Positions 17,343 to 27,379 of a DNA stretch of 64,000 bases are shown here, piece by piece. The translations under genes were made by a program, and so were the position numbers. The notes under the pieces were generated by a model. It was not told the DNA's origin, did not search any database, and was given only the letters and a program-made list of their open reading frames with translations. The stretch lies in the NCBI GenBank assembly GCA_030427585.1, contig JAUIBW010000001.1, forward strand, positions 1 to 64,000, read 5' to 3'. Source of the DNA: Bacteroidia bacterium. GTDB taxonomy: Bacteria > Bacteroidota > Bacteroidia > Flavobacteriales > Flavobacteriaceae. The stretch's first letter is position 1. Every line of letters begins with the position of its first letter.

Positions 17343-17406
17343 ATTGATTTGGCGTCTCGGGTTTTGGATTTCAGTAAAAAAACTAAAAACCAGAACCACA
17401 AAACTA

Positions 17407-18177
17407 TTACTTCATTGCCTGTGCTTTACCTAAATGAACGTCTGCTTGATTAGCTTCTACACTCTTAGGAAACTCTTCTTTAATTCGCTCTAAATACGGA
17501 ATTGCAATTTCTGGTTTATTAAGAGATATTGCAGTAATTGCTGCTTTTAACAAAAACTTTGGAGTGGTAAAATCATTCGTCTTTGCTTTTGCTGCTTTTT
17601 CGTAATATCCTAATGCTTCTTCTGTTTGATCAAGCTGAGAAAATGCATCTCCTATACCACCAAGTGCTAAAGGCCCTAATATGTCATCATCGCTCTTGAA
17701 ACTATCAAGATAATTGATTGCTTCCTGATATTTATTCATATTTAGGTAAGAAAATCCAGCATAATAATTTGATAGATTAGCAGCATCAGTACTACCATAG
17801 TTTTCTATAATTCCTAAAAAACCATATTTTCCTTCTCCTCCATTAAGTGCTAAAGTATATAATGAATCACTAAGTTTAGAGTTGCCATTAACTGCATTAT
17901 CAAAGTACTGCTGTGCTGTAAACATTTCATTAGCTGCTTCTTCCTCTTTTGGTTCCTGGATAAATTTCTGAAATCCAAGATACCCTAATATCACGATTGC
18001 TATTGTCCCAACAACACCCAATATGTATTTTTGATTAGCTGCAACCCATTCTTCAGTTTTAGAAGCTCCTTCATCTAAGGTATTAAACACCTCAGCAGTT
18101 GTTGAATTATCTTCTATTTGCTCAACTTCTTCAGCTTTGTTTTTTGGTTTGTGTCCACGTTTCTTGTAAGTTGCCAT
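17407..18177 (-). CDS. Membrane-anchored TPR protein (YfgM-like)
   Basis: 256 residues. A basic cytoplasmic N-terminus (MATYKKRGHKPKNK) precedes an acidic stretch and one transmembrane helix (YILGVVGTIAIVILGYLGF, about 70-90). The rest is a periplasmic TPR solenoid (about 100-255; AAEVFxTL-like start, FSQLDQTEEALGYYEKAAKA). Topology and size resemble YfgM/ancillary SecYEG TPR proteins (inference). It is divergent from recF across a 136-bp A/T-rich spacer, and ribH follows. Confidence 0.85.
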   Translation of the reverse strand: MATYKKRGHKPKNKAEEVEQIEDNSTTAEVFNTLDEGASKTEEWVAANQKYILGVVGTIAIVILGYLGFQKFIQEPKEEEAANEMFTAQQYFDNAVNGNSKLSDSLYTLALNGGEGKYGFLGIIENYGSTDAANLSNYYAGFSYLNMNKYQEAINYLDSFKSDDDILGPLALGGIGDAFSQLDQTEEALGYYEKAAKAKTNDFTTPKFLLKAAITAISLNKPEIAIPYLERIKEEFPKSVEANQADVHLGKAQAMK

Positions 18178-18313
18178 AAGTTTGCTTTAATGAACGGCAA
18201 AAATAAAATATTTATTCACAATTAAAAGCACAACTATTTATTATTTTTCAATAATTTGCATCGATTAACTATGAATTCTATAAAAGTCGATATTCCTTGA
18301 TGATCACTATTTT

Positions 18314-19414
18314 ATGATTTTAAAATCTCTTTCTTTACTTAATTATAAAAATTTTGAGTCCATCAATTTTGAATTTGATGATAAGATAAACTGTCTTGTT
18401 GGAAATAATGGGGTTGGAAAAACAAATATTCTGGATGCTATTTATCATTTGTCATTTGGCAAAAGTTATTTTAATCCCATTACCAGTCAAAACATTAAAC
18501 ACAATGCTGATTTTTTTGTCATCGATGGTCTTTACACAAAAGAAGATCGTGATGAAAAAGTTATTGTTAGTGCAAAAAGAGGACAAAAAAAAGTAATCAA
18601 ACGCAATGCAAAAATATATGATACTTTTAGCGAACATATTGGTTTTTTACCTTTGGTAATTATTTCTCCGGCAGATAGAGATCTTATTACAGAAGGGAGT
18701 GATACTCGCCGAAAATTTATAGATGGTGTAATCTCTCAAAGTGATCAATCCTATTTAAAAACATTATTAAAATATTCTAAAATTGTATCACAGCGTAATT
18801 CTCTACTTAAATACTTTACCGCTAATAATACTTTTGATCCGACTACCTTAGAAGTATACAACCAGCAAATGCACGAATACGGTAGTATTATTTATGAAAA
18901 AAGAGCAGCCTTTTTAGAGATTTTTATTCCTATTTTCGAAAACAGGTATCAAGCGATTAGTTCTGGTAAAGAAAGCGTTACTCTTTCTTATCAAAGTAAG
19001 CTATCTGAAACTAATTTACTGACTCTTTTAGAACAAAGTCTTTCTAAAGACAGAATGCTACAATATACCAGTGTAGGAGTTCATAAAGATGATTTGTCTT
19101 TTGAGATTGAAGGATATCCTATCAAAAAATTTGGAAGCCAGGGACAACAAAAATCGTTTCTTATTGCTTTAAAACTGGCTCAATTCGATTTTATAAAAAA
19201 ACAAAGTAAAGTGAATCCTATACTTTTACTCGATGATATTTTTGACAAACTCGACGAAAAACGAGTCGAACACATTATAAAATTAGTAGACGATCAAAAT
19301 TTCGGGCAATTATTTATTAGTGATACTCATGCAGATCGCACAGAAAGTGTGGTTAAAAAAATATCACAATCATATAAAATCATTAAGCTAAAAAGCAACG
19401 AATCAATAAATTAA
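18314..19414 (+). CDS. recF: DNA replication/repair ATPase RecF
   Basis: 366-residue SMC-like ABC ATPase. The N-terminal Walker A is [17 protein letters not shown], the signature region is [16 protein letters not shown], and Walker B is [16 protein letters not shown]. The length matches RecF. It binds gapped duplex DNA with RecR and helps RecO load RecA at stalled forks. It starts a plus-strand operon with the lipocalin-like and DciA-like genes (15-bp and -1-bp spacing). Confidence 0.96.
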   Translation: MILKSLSLLNYKNFESINFEFDDKINCLVGNNGVGKTNILDAIYHLSFGKSYFNPITSQNIKHNADFFVIDGLYTKEDRDEKVIVSAKRGQKKVIKRNAKIYDTFSEHIGFLPLVIISPADRDLITEGSDTRRKFIDGVISQSDQSYLKTLLKYSKIVSQRNSLLKYFTANNTFDPTTLEVYNQQMHEYGSIIYEKRAAFLEIFIPIFENRYQAISSGKESVTLSYQSKLSETNLLTLLEQSLSKDRMLQYTSVGVHKDDLSFEIEGYPIKKFGSQGQQKSFLIALKLAQFDFIKKQSKVNPILLLDDIFDKLDEKRVEHIIKLVDDQNFGQLFISDTHADRTESVVKKISQSYKIIKLKSNESIN

Positions 19415-19428
19415 CACTTAGATAAAAT

Positions 19429-19842
19429 ATGCGACGAGTTTTACTTTATATACTACTTCTATGCATTACCTCATGTACAACTACAGATCCAAAAGAATAT
19501 ATTCAATATCTGGATGGGTATTGGGAAATTAAAAAGGTAGTAGTATCAGATGGAAACGAAAAAGAATATAAATTCAATCAGGATATTGATTTTTTTGAAG
19601 TTAAAGACTCGATAGGAATACGCAAAAAAGTACGACCTAAACTAGATGGGAGTTTTATAGCTACCGATAACCAGGAAATATTTTCTATAACGATAGAAAA
19701 TGATAGTGTAAGACTACATTATAAAAACTCACTATCCACTTGGAAAGAAACTATCATTTCTGCAAAAGAAAACGAGATAATTTTCAAGAATGAAACTGGA
19801 AATGTTTACTTTTATCGACGATATCAAAAGCTACAATTATAA
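19429..19842 (+). CDS. Small lipocalin-like lipoprotein
   Basis: 137 residues with a lipoprotein signal peptide (LLLCITSCTT, lipobox cysteine near residue 16). The mature part, beginning YIQYLDGYWEIKKVV, alternates strand-forming segments and looks like a small lipocalin-type beta-barrel. The closing strand is GNVYFYRRYQKL. It lies between recF and the dciA-like gene, and its stop codon overlaps the next start (TAATG). Ligand unknown. Confidence 0.8.
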   Translation: MRRVLLYILLLCITSCTTTDPKEYIQYLDGYWEIKKVVVSDGNEKEYKFNQDIDFFEVKDSIGIRKKVRPKLDGSFIATDNQEIFSITIENDSVRLHYKNSLSTWKETIISAKENEIIFKNETGNVYFYRRYQKLQL

Positions 19843-20138
19843 TGGCAAAACGTCATCAAGAACATCAAAGTATGGAAGAAGTTTTAAAAAGCTTTGTTTC
19901 TGACAATAATTTACAAAAAGGGTTGGACAAGGTTGCTGTACGTGATGTTTGGGAAAAAATAATGGGCCCTGCAATAACAAAGTATACTCGAAATATTAAA
20001 CTTGAAAGGGAAACTGTGTATGTTGAACTTACATCATCTGTATTAAGAGAAGAACTTAGTTATGGCAGACAAAAAATAATAGATAACCTTAACGATGAAT
20101 TAGGTAAAATATTAATCAAAAATCTAATTTTGAGGTAG
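19842..20138 (+). CDS. DUF721 protein, DciA-like helicase-loading factor
   Basis: 98 residues with the DUF721/DciA core: SMEEVLKSFVSDNNLQKGL, VAVRDVWEKIMGPAITKYT and LREELSYGRQKIIDNLND. DciA proteins interact with the replicative helicase DnaB in bacteria without DnaC; the family link is firm, but the role is inferred here. Co-transcription with recF suits a replication role. Its 3' end overlaps the convergent thioesterase gene by 15 bp. Confidence 0.88.
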   Translation: MAKRHQEHQSMEEVLKSFVSDNNLQKGLDKVAVRDVWEKIMGPAITKYTRNIKLERETVYVELTSSVLREELSYGRQKIIDNLNDELGKILIKNLILR

Positions 20139-20516
20139 CTCTTTTTTTTCGTGAACAACCTTAGTTTTATCATGTGGTACTGGTTTTCCATAGGCATCAA
20201 GATTAACCACTGTTATATTTTCTACTTTAATAATTGTTTTTCGGGTTAATTTATTTCTCACTTCACACTTAAGAATCAAAGAAGTATTTCCAAATTTTAC
20301 GACATCCATTCCTATTTCAATAATATCACCTTGTACCGCAGAGCTTACAAAATTGATTTCGGACATGAACTTGGTCACCACCCGTCTGTTTTGTAATTGT
20401 ATAATTGCATACAATGCCGCTTCTTCATCTATCCACTCTAATAATCTCCCTCCAAATAATGTCTCATTAGAATTTAAATCGCCTGGTTTTACAATTTTTC
20501 TGGTGTGATACTTCAT
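20124..20516 (-). CDS. Acyl-CoA thioesterase, hotdog fold
   Basis: 130 residues of the YciA/BACH-type hotdog family. Visible motifs are NSNETLFGGRLLEWIDEEAAL, shown here as its core ETLFGGRLLEWIDE, then RRVVTKFMSEINFVSSAVQG and the strand GDIIEIGMDVVKFGNTSL. Such enzymes hydrolyse acyl-CoA thioesters in the cytoplasm; chain-length preference cannot be read from sequence. It converges with, and slightly overlaps, the DciA-like gene. Confidence 0.9.
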   Translation of the reverse strand: MKYHTRKIVKPGDLNSNETLFGGRLLEWIDEEAALYAIIQLQNRRVVTKFMSEINFVSSAVQGDIIEIGMDVVKFGNTSLILKCEVRNKLTRKTIIKVENITVVNLDAYGKPVPHDKTKVVHEKKELPQN

Positions 20517-20639
20517 GCCTTCATTTTGTTTATTACAAAATTATCAAAAATATCGTGTTCTATACTTCATAAAAGAAAAGGATTTTAAGGTTAAGACTTA
20601 TCACGATTTAACGCTCTGTCATTAACACTACAAAAATAG

Positions 20640-21812
20640 TTAGTTAACAACTACCTCATCACAGAACTGTTGTCCATCTGGGCAATTAGGAGTTATCACT
20701 TTTGCACATACGTTATTTGTACCCTGATCCAAATCTAATTCTACTACTCCTACACTTAGCTGTGAGTTTTCTATAAAAACTTCATTTACATACCAACCTA
20801 TAGTAACATCATTACTCACTCCTGTAACAGAAGGGGTAAATTTATACGTATTTGTGCCTGTAATTCGTTCATTCGTAAATGTTATATCAGGGCAAATGGG
20901 CTCTACCACAATTTCTTTACAGGCAATCGTTCCTTGAAGACAGTTAGTGGTAATTACTTTTATACACGTTTCATATGTTCCCGGAGTAAATTGTCTAGTA
21001 AATGGGTTTTCATCAACAACCTGATCATCAATTACCTCTCCATTAATTTTAAAAAATAATTGATATCCTTCCATAATCTCAATATCCGGAATAAACCTGT
21101 ACTCATTATCCTGTAAAGGTTGGATTTCAAATTGTATTGCAGGGCATCCGATACAATTATTTATGATTTCATAAAACTCATAATATGTTGATATCCGTGT
21201 CGATTTAAGATCTGGAGCAACTAATATTGATATTGGAAACTTAAAATCCGGTTGATAATTAGCACCTTGATCTACAAGAAAACGACTAAAGTTTTCCTCA
21301 CTATTAATATCGACTTCTTTATTTTCTTTATCGTTTAGTGTAATAGGATATTCAAACTTATAACATTGTCTATATAAATGATTAAAAATATCTCTAAATG
21401 TTTTTATCTCACATTCTCTAAGCACATCAATCAAAGTGCCTTCATTTTCTACAAGAACTGTACTACCTGTTCCTTTAAACATGATCTGAATAGGAAATTG
21501 TAACCCTGTTATATTAAAATTTGCACTTTGCCCAGAAATTACTCCAAGTAATCCTTGATAGTCATCAACTCGTATGGTCGAATTTGTATTATAACCAAAT
21601 ATTAATGGATATTTAAAAGTAAAACACAGGTCTTCTTCGTTTATGGTCGAGGTTTTGGTTTTTATGTCATTAAGAATAGATACTATTGTTGTTGTAGATG
21701 TAATCTTAGCATCTATACTATCTGGGAAAAAAGAGTCATCATTTACACAAGAGTATGTAAACATTACCAATGCCAATATAAAACCTTTACAATATGTACT
21801 TAATTTATTCAA
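20640..21812 (-). CDS. PKD-like surface lipoprotein 1
   Basis: 390 residues with a lipoprotein signal (ALVMFTYSCVND; Cys22). The N-terminal half contains two related segments of the CFTFKYPLIFGY / CYKFEYPITLND type. The C-terminal half has two cysteine-bracketed PKD-like units, each beginning CP-x-I-x-F and ending TNCLQGTIACKEIVV or TPNCPDGQQFCDEVVV. It shares these units with the lipoprotein at 27.5-28.6 kb. Probably displayed at the cell surface; ligand unknown. It is divergent from susC across 405 bp, and a GGTAGGG-N16-CGTT promoter-like element precedes it, so control by the nearby ECF sigma factor is likely. Confidence 0.85.
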   Translation of the reverse strand: MNKLSTYCKGFILALVMFTYSCVNDDSFFPDSIDAKITSTTTIVSILNDIKTKTSTINEEDLCFTFKYPLIFGYNTNSTIRVDDYQGLLGVISGQSANFNITGLQFPIQIMFKGTGSTVLVENEGTLIDVLRECEIKTFRDIFNHLYRQCYKFEYPITLNDKENKEVDINSEENFSRFLVDQGANYQPDFKFPISILVAPDLKSTRISTYYEFYEIINNCIGCPAIQFEIQPLQDNEYRFIPDIEIMEGYQLFFKINGEVIDDQVVDENPFTRQFTPGTYETCIKVITTNCLQGTIACKEIVVEPICPDITFTNERITGTNTYKFTPSVTGVSNDVTIGWYVNEVFIENSQLSVGVVELDLDQGTNNVCAKVITPNCPDGQQFCDEVVVN

Positions 21813-22217
21813 TATAAAACTGTTCTAGATATATGTATAACGTTTACAAGCGCATTAACCCTACCTCATTTTTCTATTTAACATGGATGAATGTATGTAA
21901 AATAAAATTAGAATCAAAAGGTTATCTAAATACATCTATCATAATTAAAATACCAAAAAAACTCGATGAATTTTAATTTACTATTTATTAATGTAAAAAA
22001 TATTGAATCTTAAATCTAAATATTCGATATCCTTAGTTCTGTTATTACAAAGCTTAAAAACGATTCAAATCTTTTTATAAATAGAAAAAATACTTAGTCG
22101 TTTTATAAAATCACCCTTACAATTTATTTGTTAATTTTTTGTTAAAAATTTATTATCACTATTATCCTCTAATTTTTCTTAATAACCTTGCTTACTAACA
22201 AAAATTAACATGCAATA
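21813..22217. other. Divergent intergenic region upstream of susC
   Basis: 405 bp, strongly A/T-rich, no convincing ORF. The left part carries the ECF-type element facing lipoprotein 1. On the susC side a TAACCTTG sequence about 35 bp before the ATG matches TAnnTTTG at seven of eight positions, but no well-placed TTTG box accompanies it. The GGTAGGG motif is absent on the susC-facing strand. Confidence 0.6.
21839..21867 (-). promoter_or_regulatory. Candidate ECF promoter of PKD lipoprotein 1
   Basis: On the minus strand GAGGTAGGG (21859-21867) is followed after 16 nt by CGTT (21839-21842), about 26 nt upstream of the start codon. Spacing and sequence match two other copies upstream of PKD lipoprotein 2 and fecR. 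The layout is that of an ECF -35/-10 pair. Confidence 0.65.
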
Positions 22218-25200
22218 ATGAAATTATTAACTAAAAACATGCTAATACTTATAACAGTATTAGTATCGCAATTTTCTGTTGCGCAAGAAACCCCTATTAC
22301 AGGTAAGGTTACAGACGATGGCGGCATGCCATTACCTGGTGTAAACATTATAGTAAAAGGTAGCAACAATGGAACTCAAACAGATTTTGACGGAATGTAT
22401 TCGTTACAAGCTTCTGAAGGGAGTACTCTTCTTTTCAGTTATCTTGGTTTTGCAGATCAAGAGGTAATTGTAGGAACTCAAAAAACTATTAATGTACAAT
22501 TAGAAGTTGCCGCTTCTCAATTAGAAGAAATAGTAGTTACGGCTCTTGGTATTTCTAGAGATAAAAAATCCCTAGGGTATGCTACACAAGAAGTTGACGG
22601 AGATGATTTAAACAAAGTAAAAACTGTGAATTTTGTAAATTCTCTTTCTGGTAAAGCTTCTGGTCTTCAAATTAAAAGAAATAACAATTTAGGAGGATCT
22701 ACCAATGTGGTTATTAGAGGTAATGCTTCTTTAACTGGAAGTAACCAGGCTTTATTTGTTATTGATGGTATTCCGATCAACAATACTAACACCAACTCTG
22801 CTGGTCAGGGACAAGCTCAAGGAGGATATTATGATTATGGTAATGCCGCATCAGATATTAATCCAGAGGATATAGAATCTATAAATGTTCTAAAAGGTGC
22901 AGCTGCATCTGCTCTTTATGGATCCAGAGCTGCAAATGGTGTGATTATGATTACTACCAAAAAAGGAGGTAAGTCCAAAGGTATGGGAATCACAATTAGC
23001 TCTGGATTAACATTCGGTTCTATAGACAAAAGTACATTTGCTAAATATCAAGATCAATATGGTGGTGGTTATGGACCTTATTATGGACCAGGAGAAGACA
23101 GTTATTTAGATTTAGTGGATATTGATGGTGATGGCAACTTAGATTTTGTAACTCCTTTAACAGAAGATGCATCTTATGGAGCTGCCTTTGATTCTAACAT
23201 TTTGGTGTATCAATGGGATGCTTTTGATCCTGATTCTCCAAATTACAGAACGCCCACTCCTTGGGTAAATGCTAAGAATGGTCCTATTACCTTTTTTGAA
23301 ACGCCAATAACTATTACAAATTCTGTATCATTCGATAAAGGATTTGATGCTGGTACTTTTAGGTTAAACTACACTCAGTTTGATCAAACTGGTTTGTTAC
23401 CAAATAGCTCTATCAAGAGACATAATTTTTCTATGAGTGGGAGTTATAAGCTTAGTGATCGATTAACTGCCACAGGATATGCTAATTATATCAAAACAGA
23501 TGGTTTAGGTCGTAATTCTACAGGATATAACGATAATATTATTGGTAATTTTAAACAATGGTGGCAAACCAATGTTGATATTCAACAACAAAAAGATATT
23601 TACTTTGCGACCGGAAGAAATGTTACCTGGAACCCGGCTAGCAGAGATGCAGGATCTCTTCCTATATATTGGGATAATCCCTATTGGACAAGATATGAAA
23701 ACTACCAAACCGATATGAGAAATCGTTTTTTAGGTAATGCTTCTTTAAATTATAAAGTAACCGATTGGTTTGATATCACAGGTAGAATTGCTACCGATAC
23801 ATATTCTGAATTACAAGAAGAAAGAAGAGCAAATGGTAGTGTACCGACTCGTTTTGGGGTAGATAGAGGAACTGTAAGTTCTGGATATGGAAGAAAAGAT
23901 ATCCGAAATACAGAAACAAACTATGATCTAATGCTTAATTTCCATAAAGATTTAACCGAAGAATTAAATATCAAGGCGATATTAGGTACTAACATAAGAA
24001 GAAATCATTTTCAATCGGTTCACGCCTCTACAAGTGGCGGGCTAAGTGTTCCTAGGTTATATTCATTACAAAACAGTTCTGGACCGCTTCCTTTACCTGT
24101 AGAAAGAGATGAAAAAATTGGGGTAGATGGTATCTATGTAAGTGCATCATTAGGGTACAAGCAAACCTATTTCCTTGACGGAACATTGAGAAGAGATCAT
24201 TCGTCTTCTTTACCAAAAGGGAACAGTACTTTCTATTATCCTTCTATTGCTGGTAGTTTTGTTTTTTCTAATCTTATCGATGCCGAATTCATTTCATTTG
24301 GTAAATTAAGAGCTAACTATGCAGAAGTAGGTAATAGTGCTCCTTTTGATTTCTTATACGATAGTTATAATGTAAACACCCCAATAGGAAGTGCAAGTAC
24401 TTCTGTAGGAAATATAAAAAAGAATCCAAATCTAAAACCAGAAACCACAACAAGTATTGAGCTTGGATTGGAAATGAAACTTCTACAAAACAGGCTTGGG
24501 TTTGATATTGCATACTACAAGAACAATTCTATCGATCAAATTTTTGGAGTTCCTGTTAGTAGAGGAACAGGATATACTTCTAAAATCTTAAATGCCGGAG
24601 AAATTGAAAATAAAGGTGTTGAATTATCTCTATACGGAACCCCAGTAGAAACACAAAACTTTAGCTGGGATGTGAACGTAAACTGGTCTAAAAATGAAAA
24701 TACAGTAGTTTCATTAGAAGATGGGATAGAAAACTTACAATTAGGTTCTTTTCAAGGTGGTATAACAATTAATGCTACTGTAGGACAGCCTTATGGGATA
24801 ATACAGGGAACAGATTACACCTATCTAAATGGTCAAAGAGTTGTAGATGATTCTAATGGTCAATATATAAAGACCACTACATCAAACAACAATATTGGTG
24901 ACACTAACCCAGATTGGTTGATGGGTATTTCTAATAAACTTAACTATAAAAATATTACACTTAGTTTCTTAATTGACATTCAGCAAGGAGGAAGCATTTG
25001 GTCCCTGGATCAATATTACGGACAGGCAACAGGTCTATATGAAGAAACTGCCTTTATCAATGACCTAGGAAATCCTGTAAGAAATACCTTGGCAAACGGT
25101 GGTGGTTTTATCAATCCTGGAGTTAATCCTGACGGATCTGCCAACACTACAAGAATTAGAGCAGATCGATTTGGTGCCTTTGGATATAGAAGAGGATTAC

Positions 25201-25466
25201 CGGATGCTGCTTTTGTATACGATGCAAGTTTCGTAAAATTAAGAGAAGTTGCTATAACCTATAGTTTTCCTAAAAAATTAATTCAAAAAACATTCTTAAA
25301 TGATGTTTCTTTTAGTGTAATTGGTTCTAACCTTTGGATTATCGACAAAGACCTCCCACATGCTGATCCAGAAAGTGGTTTAAGTTCTGGTAACTTACAA
25401 GGGTATTCTGTAGGTTCTTTACCTACTACCAGAGACATAGGTTTCAACTTAAAATTACAATTTTAA
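22218..25466 (+). CDS. SusC/RagA-family TonB-linked outer-membrane receptor
   Basis: 1082 residues: signal peptide (ending SVAQ), carboxypeptidase-regulatory-like domain (about 27-105; ITGKVTDDGGMPLPGVNI), TonB-box-like EEIVVTALG, plug domain (about 110-245; VVIRGNASLTGSNQALFVID, ASALYGSRAANGVIMITTKK), then a 22-strand-type barrel to the terminal LKLQF. It has no STN domain, so it is a transporter rather than a signalling receptor. It imports the ligand captured by the SusD partner encoded 11 bp downstream. Substrate unknown; no glycoside hydrolases or proteases accompany it. Confidence 0.96.
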   Translation: MKLLTKNMLILITVLVSQFSVAQETPITGKVTDDGGMPLPGVNIIVKGSNNGTQTDFDGMYSLQASEGSTLLFSYLGFADQEVIVGTQKTINVQLEVAASQLEEIVVTALGISRDKKSLGYATQEVDGDDLNKVKTVNFVNSLSGKASGLQIKRNNNLGGSTNVVIRGNASLTGSNQALFVIDGIPINNTNTNSAGQGQAQGGYYDYGNAASDINPEDIESINVLKGAAASALYGSRAANGVIMITTKKGGKSKGMGITISSGLTFGSIDKSTFAKYQDQYGGGYGPYYGPGEDSYLDLVDIDGDGNLDFVTPLTEDASYGAAFDSNILVYQWDAFDPDSPNYRTPTPWVNAKNGPITFFETPITITNSVSFDKGFDAGTFRLNYTQFDQTGLLPNSSIKRHNFSMSGSYKLSDRLTATGYANYIKTDGLGRNSTGYNDNIIGNFKQWWQTNVDIQQQKDIYFATGRNVTWNPASRDAGSLPIYWDNPYWTRYENYQTDMRNRFLGNASLNYKVTDWFDITGRIATDTYSELQEERRANGSVPTRFGVDRGTVSSGYGRKDIRNTETNYDLMLNFHKDLTEELNIKAILGTNIRRNHFQSVHASTSGGLSVPRLYSLQNSSGPLPLPVERDEKIGVDGIYVSASLGYKQTYFLDGTLRRDHSSSLPKGNSTFYYPSIAGSFVFSNLIDAEFISFGKLRANYAEVGNSAPFDFLYDSYNVNTPIGSASTSVGNIKKNPNLKPETTTSIELGLEMKLLQNRLGFDIAYYKNNSIDQIFGVPVSRGTGYTSKILNAGEIENKGVELSLYGTPVETQNFSWDVNVNWSKNENTVVSLEDGIENLQLGSFQGGITINATVGQPYGIIQGTDYTYLNGQRVVDDSNGQYIKTTTSNNNIGDTNPDWLMGISNKLNYKNITLSFLIDIQQGGSIWSLDQYYGQATGLYEETAFINDLGNPVRNTLANGGGFINPGVNPDGSANTTRIRADRFGAFGYRRGLPDAAFVYDASFVKLREVAITYSFPKKLIQKTFLNDVSFSVIGSNLWIIDKDLPHADPESGLSSGNLQGYSVGSLPTTRDIGFNLKLQF

Positions 25467-25477
25467 AAAAATTAAAG

Positions 25478-26932
25478 ATGAAAAAAATAATAATTCTAAT
25501 TACAGCAGTAATTATAGCATCTTGTTCAGACAACCTCGAGAGTTTGAACGAGAATATTAAAGATCCATCTTCTGTTCCGGGTGAAACTTTATTTACGGGT
25601 GCGCAGAAGAATTTGGTTGATCAAATGGTTGACCTAAATGTAAATAATAATAACACAAAACTTTGGGCGCAATATTTACAAGAAACAACCTATACAGACG
25701 AAAGTAATTATGACCAGGTAACAAGAACCATTCCTGCTACACATTGGAGTGTTCTTTATAAAGATGTTTTAAAAGATTTAGACGAAGCATCTAAAATTAT
25801 AACGAACACTAAATACTCACTTCCTGAGGACATTGAGACTAAAGCCAATAAACTTCAAGTAATAGAAATATTAACAATTTATGCGTATAGTGTATTAGTA
25901 GAAACTTTTGGAAATGTTCCTTACACTGAAGCCTTGGATATCGATGACCTATTACCTGCATATGATGATGGCGAAACAGTTTACAAAGCCTTGATAGGAA
26001 GACTTACCACTGCTATTGATGCATTAGACACTAGTAAAGGAAGTTTTGGAACAGCCGATAATATTTATGGCGGAGATGTATCACAATGGAAAAAGTTTGC
26101 TGCTTCCTTAAAACTTAGAATGGGTATCCTATTATCTGATGTAGATAATGCTTTTGCCAAAACTACTGTAGAAGCAGCAGTTACAAGTGGTGTATTTACC
26201 AGTAGAGCCGATAATGCTAATTTCACATATTTATCTGCTGCACCTAATACAAACCCTGTTCATGCAAACTTAGTATTAAGCGGAAGAGCAGATTTTGTTG
26301 CTGCAGCTACAATCATTGATATGATGAATACATTAAATGATCCTAGAAGGCCACTATATTTTGAAGAAGTACCTGGTACAGGAATGTACATTGGTGGAGA
26401 TATCGGTAGTACATCAAGTTTTTCTACGCATTCTCATGTATCTGATTATGTAGAAGCTGCTGCAACTCCTGGTGTAATTTTTGATTATGCAGAAGTTGAG
26501 TTTTTATTGGCCGAAGCTGCTGCAAGAACTTTTGCAGTAGGTGGAACAGCAAAAAGTCACTATGATATTGCTGTAGTAGAATCAATAGAAAGTTGGGGAG
26601 GATCAAATGCTGATGCAATGACATACCTTGCTCAACCAACAGTAGATTATGATACTGCTTTGGCAGCAAGTACTGCTACTACTCCTTGGAAAGAGGTAAT
26701 CGGTAATCAAAAATGGATAGCTTTATTTAATAGAGGTATCGAAGCCTGGACTTCGATTAGACTATTAGATTTCCCAATATTAGCAACACCTGCAGAACCT
26801 GTTTCTGGTTTCCCTAATAGATATACATATCCAATTATAGAACAAACCTTAAATGGTTCAAACTGGCAAGCTGCCTCTACTGCAATAGGTGGTGATCTTG
26901 CAGAAACAAAACTTTTCTGGGATTTGAACTAG
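25478..26932 (+). CDS. SusD/RagB-family substrate-binding lipoprotein
   Basis: 484 residues with lipobox IIASCSDN (Cys16). It belongs to the SusD-like TPR-containing family: LWAQYLQETTYTDESNYDQV in the first third, ILTIYAYSVLVETFGNVPYTEAL in the middle, and the C-terminal KWIALFNRGIEAWTSIRLLDFP with FPNRYTYP. SusD proteins cap the SusC barrel at the cell surface. The KWIALF..EAW..IR..DFP form is common in the SusD/RagB group often tied to peptide or mixed substrates, but the ligand cannot be assigned. A strong terminator follows. Confidence 0.95.
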   Translation: MKKIIILITAVIIASCSDNLESLNENIKDPSSVPGETLFTGAQKNLVDQMVDLNVNNNNTKLWAQYLQETTYTDESNYDQVTRTIPATHWSVLYKDVLKDLDEASKIITNTKYSLPEDIETKANKLQVIEILTIYAYSVLVETFGNVPYTEALDIDDLLPAYDDGETVYKALIGRLTTAIDALDTSKGSFGTADNIYGGDVSQWKKFAASLKLRMGILLSDVDNAFAKTTVEAAVTSGVFTSRADNANFTYLSAAPNTNPVHANLVLSGRADFVAAATIIDMMNTLNDPRRPLYFEEVPGTGMYIGGDIGSTSSFSTHSHVSDYVEAAATPGVIFDYAEVEFLLAEAAARTFAVGGTAKSHYDIAVVESIESWGGSNADAMTYLAQPTVDYDTALAASTATTPWKEVIGNQKWIALFNRGIEAWTSIRLLDFPILATPAEPVSGFPNRYTYPIIEQTLNGSNWQAASTAIGGDLAETKLFWDLN

Positions 26933-26965
26933 TCAATATTTCAGGTAATTATTAACATAATGTAT

Positions 26966-26997
26966 AGGGGTGAGATAAAAAATCTCACCCCTTTTTT
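26966..26997 (+). terminator. Terminator after the susCD pair
   Basis: AGGGGTGAGAT (26966-26976) pairs perfectly with ATCTCACCCCT (26982-26992) around an A5 loop and runs into six T. It lies 34 bp after the susD stop codon. Confidence 0.95.
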
Positions 26998-27109
26998 AAG
27001 TTAATATTACAATTAATTGATATCTATTCATTTCAAAGGTTTAGTATTTTAACAAAGCTAATAGAAACAACAGATCTAAATATACTACCGAATTTATAAC
27101 TTCTTTTTT

Positions 27110-27191
27110 AACTAAAATCGCCTCTGATTCTCCAAAACGTTTCTCTCTTCAACTAAAATCGTCCCTGGTTTTCCGGCACGGTTTCCAGTTT
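27110..27191. repeat. Degenerate 41-bp tandem direct repeat
   Basis: Two abutting copies each begin AACTAAAATCG and share CTG, TT, TCC and ACG blocks at equal positions. The second copy contains CGTCCC...GGCACG, an imperfect stem. Confidence 0.5.
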
Positions 27192-27252
27192 AACAGAATC
27201 ATTCTAAATAACACTATACTATCTATGTTTTTCTGACACATTGAATATAGAA

Positions 27253-27301
27253 AAAACATACATTCTTATTAGGCAAACTCAATTTAGGAATGGTATGTTT
27301 T
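27253..27301 (-). terminator. Hairpin with T-run, possible minus-strand terminator
   Basis: AAAACATAC (27253-27261) pairs with GTATGTTTT (27293-27301), with inner GAAT/ATTC pairing. Read on the minus strand the right arm runs into a T-rich tail. It lies 161 bp beyond the lipoprotein stop codon. Confidence 0.4.
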
Positions 27302-27343
27302 AAATGATCTCTAGATAATACCATATATAACTTTATAAACAAA

Positions 27344-27379
27344 GATTCCCCGAAAACATGGCCTTGCTCCCAGGGAATC
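27344..27379 (-). terminator. GC-rich hairpin after PKD lipoprotein 2
   Basis: GATTCCC (27344-27350) pairs with GGGAATC (27373-27379); on the minus strand TTTGTTT follows. It lies 82 bp downstream of the lipoprotein stop codon and is the better terminator candidate for that gene. Confidence 0.5.

Noticed and set aside
20536..20552. Two TAnnTTTG boxes upstream of the thioesterase gene as promoters
   Set aside because: Both match the -7 consensus, but neither has a correctly spaced -33 element, so I did not list them as features.
20640..21812. PKD lipoprotein as a type IX secretion substrate
   Set aside because: It has a clear lipobox and no type IX C-terminal sorting domain; the protein ends within a PKD-like unit.
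27110..27191. CRISPR-like repeat
   Set aside because: Only two abutting degenerate copies without spacers and no cas genes.
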